From Glebionis coronaria (lineage: Eukaryota > Streptophyta > Magnoliopsida > Asterales > Asteraceae), in NCBI GenBank assembly GCA_025667525.1, contig CM046876.1, positions 80,703,512-80,767,511 on the forward strand: a stretch of 64,000 nt of DNA, in the 5' to 3' direction. The notes under the pieces are model-generated. The model was not told where the DNA came from. It did no database searches and worked only from the letters and a program-made list of their open reading frames with translations. This document shows positions 60,384-64,000 of this stretch, one piece after another. The translations under genes were made by a program, and so were the position numbers. Numbering within the stretch: the stretch's first letter is position 1; each line of letters starts with the position of its first letter.

Positions 60384-63300
60384 AACGTGTTTAAGTCAAG
60401 TTTTGCTAGGCTTTTATATAAGGAGCTTTAAAACGCGAAAGTCTTAACTCTCATGGGTTAAGAACAAGAACTTTTCGCAAGTTTCTATAATTGATCCTAG
60501 AGAGTCGTTTATCAAGGGAACTTTAAAACGCAAATTCTAAACTTGAAAGAGTCTAAGAAGATGCAAGATCCTATAGGCGACTCGAAAACCCAAAACTTTG
60601 ATTTAATTGGCTAAGCATCCACGAGTCTCATTCCTTGAGATTTTAAACTGTGGAGGACGAGAGATGATAGAGTAAATTATAAGTTTGGTATTCTTTCGTG
60701 AATTTATGTGAGTTGATTATAAGCCTATTCTCCCATTGCTTGCTAATAAATTTATCTGCAATAAATAAGGTTGTACGATTTGAAAAGTTACTTAGCTTCT
60801 AGCCCAAGATCGTAAAAGTTGCTCGGTATTAATTAGAGTTCATAGCAAAGGCATAACTTATTAAAGCGGGATGCGAAGATTGGCGAGTCCGAAAAGGCCC
60901 TAACAAGGCATGAGGGATACATTTTTTGCTAAAGATCCAAAAGTGATGTGAAGAATCATTTATCAAAAATCAATATGAAGGATCGAGACACACGACAAAA
61001 AGCAAGAACTCCCCAAAAGATCATGGAGAAGTCTATCCAAAAAGGTCATAACAAGGTATGAGGATTAATAGATCCAAGTCCTAAAAGGAGGCTGATCGTT
61101 GTATATCAAAGTCCAAAATAAAGATTGGAGAAAAATGAAGAAGTCGTGGTCCAAATATGAAGAATCTCTCAAAAAGTTCAAGAGAAGAAATTCCCATTAT
61201 GAAGAGAAGACCATAATTTCAAGAACGTCTCTCAAGATTTGAAGTATGAAGTCGCTGCCAAATATCTGTTGGAGAAAGGTCTCAAATCGTGAAGCAAGTT
61301 ATGCCAAGATATGAACTTTATGAGGTCCCGAGAAGCAGTTTTAAAAGATTTTATCCTTTAGCTAACTATTGATTAAATCGTCCCACTTTATTTTCAGCCT
61401 AATAACTATTGAAATAAGTAAAACAATGCATCCTTGTGATCATTCAAGAAAAAAATAAAATATAAGAGATACACCTAGGAATAAGGGAGTCTAAGTGAAT
61501 AATTGGGCCACATGAGTTCGTGTTAGTTTGCTAACTTATAATAACAATGATCTCGTTTTTAACCTTGGTGTGGGGAACGTGAAACTTGAGAATGATGAAC
61601 ATTCATGACAATCTAAAACCCTAATGTAAGTCTTTAAATACTTTACTTGTTTTGTTCTTTTGGTTTCCTTAGTGTTTAGAATTTAATAAAGGCCAAGGTG
61701 GGTTATTTATGATGAGAAATGTAAATCGTGCTTTAAAAATATATAGCATTGCATGAGGGCATGGCAATGGTTAAGTGTAGGGGATTTGATAGATGTGAAA
61801 ACACCCATCCTTTTACTACTTATTTCTTGCTAAAACGAGACCAAAACGCGTATTTAAGGTCATTTGTTTGGAATTATGCGTGGTTTGTGCGTTTGTTGTG
61901 TTTTCAGAGCCAACCGGATAAATATTGAAGAAAACATGGGATTGCACGGGTTTTATCGAAGAAAAAGACGAAAAGACGAAGTCTATATTCCAAGAGATGC
62001 AAAAGATTTGAAGTCAATGGGCCTATTTGAAGATTTATCAAAGAAAAGGACCAAAGATGGAAGATTTACATATGTCGAAGAACTCAAGTCTATTAAATGA
62101 AGAAATTAAAAGATGAGTTGAATTTATTCGTCGACAAATCCCGAATCAAAATCGAAAACGTCAACTTTTCTGAAAAGACGAGAAGACAAAAAGAAAAGGA
62201 GAAAGCCCACTCACCAAACCAAGCCAAGGCCTATAAATACACCATATCCCCTCACAATTTCAACTAGTTTTTCATTTTCCAGTTTTCTTCTTTCTTGTTT
62301 CGTAGGAAACCACCAACACCCTTAAGGTGTTTGGTGATTTTTCATCTTTAATTCACAAACCTTGTAAGTTTTAATCCTTCCTTTTGATTGTTTAACATTA
62401 ATCCTTCAATATAATCTTTCCTATAATCTTGTTCATCTTTCTCTTTTTGATTCAATGTCTTAAGTTCTTATTTGGTTGATATTAATCTTCAAAAGTAAGT
62501 GGGTTTCGTGTTTCTATTGTTTTGGTTTCATGATTATGATTAGTAGATGATTAGTGGTCAAATTGGTTTATGTTTTGGATAAAAACTTGGTTGATTTTGG
62601 TTAAAAATTCGTGTGTTATTGTTCCCTGTTCTTCGCACTCCTTCATCAGCCCAGATTCCGAATGAGCTATACTTATTCCGGATGAAGGGTTAGCTAGATA
62701 TTCCGAACTAGTAATTTAGTTTAAATATTCCGGATCAGTTGCTTCATTCGGAATAATTAATATTCCGGGTGAAGCATTTATTCCGAATCAGCATTTATTC
62801 CGGGTCAAGCAAAAGATTCCGGATCAGCAAATCTCATTCAGTCATTCCGAACCAACAGTTCATCCGGAATAATCAATATTCCGGATGAGTAGGTAAGTTC
62901 CGAATCAAATTTTTGTCAAAAATATTCCGAGTCAGTTTTCTTAAAAGTTCCGAATGAAGCTTTTTGTTTAAAATGTTCCGAATCACCAAATATTCCGGAT
63001 GAAGGGAAGTTCCGAATGAAGCTTTTTGTTTAAAATGTTCCGAATAAGCATTTTTGTCATAATTGTTCCGAGTCAATTTTGTATTCCGAGTCAAGCAATA
63101 TGTTCCGAATGAAGCTATTTTTTCGAACCAGTAGATATTTCGAATAAATAGATTTATTCCGGATCAGTGGTTATTCCGAGTCAACCAACATTCCGAACCA
63201 AGGATTTCTTTCCGCATGAGTATTACATTCCGAATGAAGTAAGTTATTCCAGATGAAGGTTTTTGTCTAATATATTCCGAATAAAGGTTACGTTCCGAAT

Positions 63301-63844
63301 CAGCTGTTTTTATCAGTTAAGGTATTTTACTGTTTAATTTTAATTCAAGTCTCGTTTTCATTAATTGCTTTTAGTTTTAATTTTCTTGCTTTTCGTATTT
63401 ACCTTTTATGTAGATATAGACCAAAAGCTCCCCCTTTTTAGTTACCAAGAACAACAATTCCACTTTGAACCGTGATCAATTCGAGAAGATACCAAGAACG
63501 AAACAACGACAAATATAATTGGGTAATTGCAACACGATCAAAGATCTTACAAAAGCTACAATTTTAATTAACTAACCAAAAATCAGTTATTACCCAGATA
63601 AAACATGTTAAAAGAAAAGGTCAGCGAAAACGCCGAGTGAATTCATAGAGTTTAATGAAATCCATCAATATAACATCGGTATAAAATTATTACCGAAAAT
63701 CATTTTGTACAAATCATTTTAATAGGCCATAAAATAGCCAAAGTCATTTTATACAAATCCTTATCGAAAATCATAATATAGGCATTTGCCTTCAAAATCA
63801 TTATACGAGGCAATGTCGTAAAAACATCATACAATACGTTTTAT
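60384..63844 (+). repeat. tandem array unit 3 (3461 bp)
   Basis: Untranslated part 60384-61786, LTR 61787-63592, flank 63593-63844. Its variants are shared partly with unit 1 and partly with unit 2. Confidence 0.92.
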
Positions 63845-64000
63845 AACGTGTTTAAGTCAAGTTTTGCTAGGCTTTTATATAAGGAGCTTTAAAACGCGAA
63901 AGTCTTAACTCTCATGGGTTAAGAACAAGAACTTTTCGCAAGTTTCTATAATTGATCCTAGAGAGTCGTTTATCAAGGGAACTTTAAAACGCAAATTCTA
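63845..64000 (+). repeat. tandem array unit 4, first 156 bp
   Basis: Begins AACGTGTTTAAGTCAAG like the other units and runs off the window, so the array continues to the right for an unknown distance. Confidence 0.9.

Noticed and set aside
51244..62100. 78-codon plus-strand ORF repeated in the E-type LTRs (51244, 54955, 61864)
   Set aside because: It lies upstream of the TATA box, is broken by an 8-bp loss in unit 2, and has no recognisable domain. Sharing is explained by recent duplication.
52253..63094. Repeated 72-73 codon minus-strand ORFs (52253-52474, 55964-56185, 59415-59633, 62873-63094)
   Set aside because: They are translations of the TTCCGAAT motif arrays within the LTRs. They recur only because the units are near-identical copies.

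Overview
The window is a stretch of plant nuclear DNA made almost entirely of nested, broken LTR retrotransposons. I find no host gene. The main family is Ty3/gypsy of the Athila lineage: Gag starting MRTR, an RT with FMDD, an IYPISDS-type linker, and a tRNA-Asp-like primer site TGGCGCCGCTGCC. AT-rich LTRs of 1.6-3 kb point to a flowering plant. The Gag flavour recalls daisy-family (Asteraceae) genomes, but that is recollection and was not searched.

Layout. 1-5724: Athila element A on the minus strand (open gag, leader, primer site, 3.0-kb LTR). 5725-15912: Athila element B on the plus strand, with a foreign-looking 5' LTR remnant, a gag-pol broken at three places, a 3' untranslated region and a complete 3' LTR. 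15913-18959: an LTR piece of a second family (G, termini TGTAA/TTACA) followed by half of an Athila LTR (F). 18960-20626: an (AT)n tract and the 5' end (leader, primer site, LTR) of a copia-like element on the minus strand. 20947-29979: two G-family LTRs, each followed by the same short internal segment (LTR-internal-LTR-internal, minus strand). 29980-49860: element C, an Athila-derived element that seems to lack RT and integrase. It is split by a complete Athila element D (32466-43625, minus strand) flanked by the 5-bp duplication GCACC. 49861-51166: remnant of another LTR element (H). 51167-64000: a collapsed Athila element (E) whose 3' untranslated region, LTR and 252 bp of flank have become a head-to-tail tandem array with a period of about 3.45-3.46 kb (three full units and the start of a fourth).

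Two Athila subfamilies are visible. A and C share long LTRs beginning T(G/A)ATAAGTGTG and related leaders. B, D, F and E have LTRs of about 1.65-1.8 kb; where the 5' end survives (B, D, E) it reads TGATAGGTGTG or TGATAGATGTG, and all four carry a dense TTCCGAATGA-like motif array. Every pol gene is broken. The only long intact reading frame is the gag of A, which runs off the left edge.

The points most worth a second look are the retrotransposon-derived macrosatellite at the right end, covarying hairpins at the LTR start, the motif arrays inside the LTRs, the RT-less element C, and the mismatched LTRs of element B.
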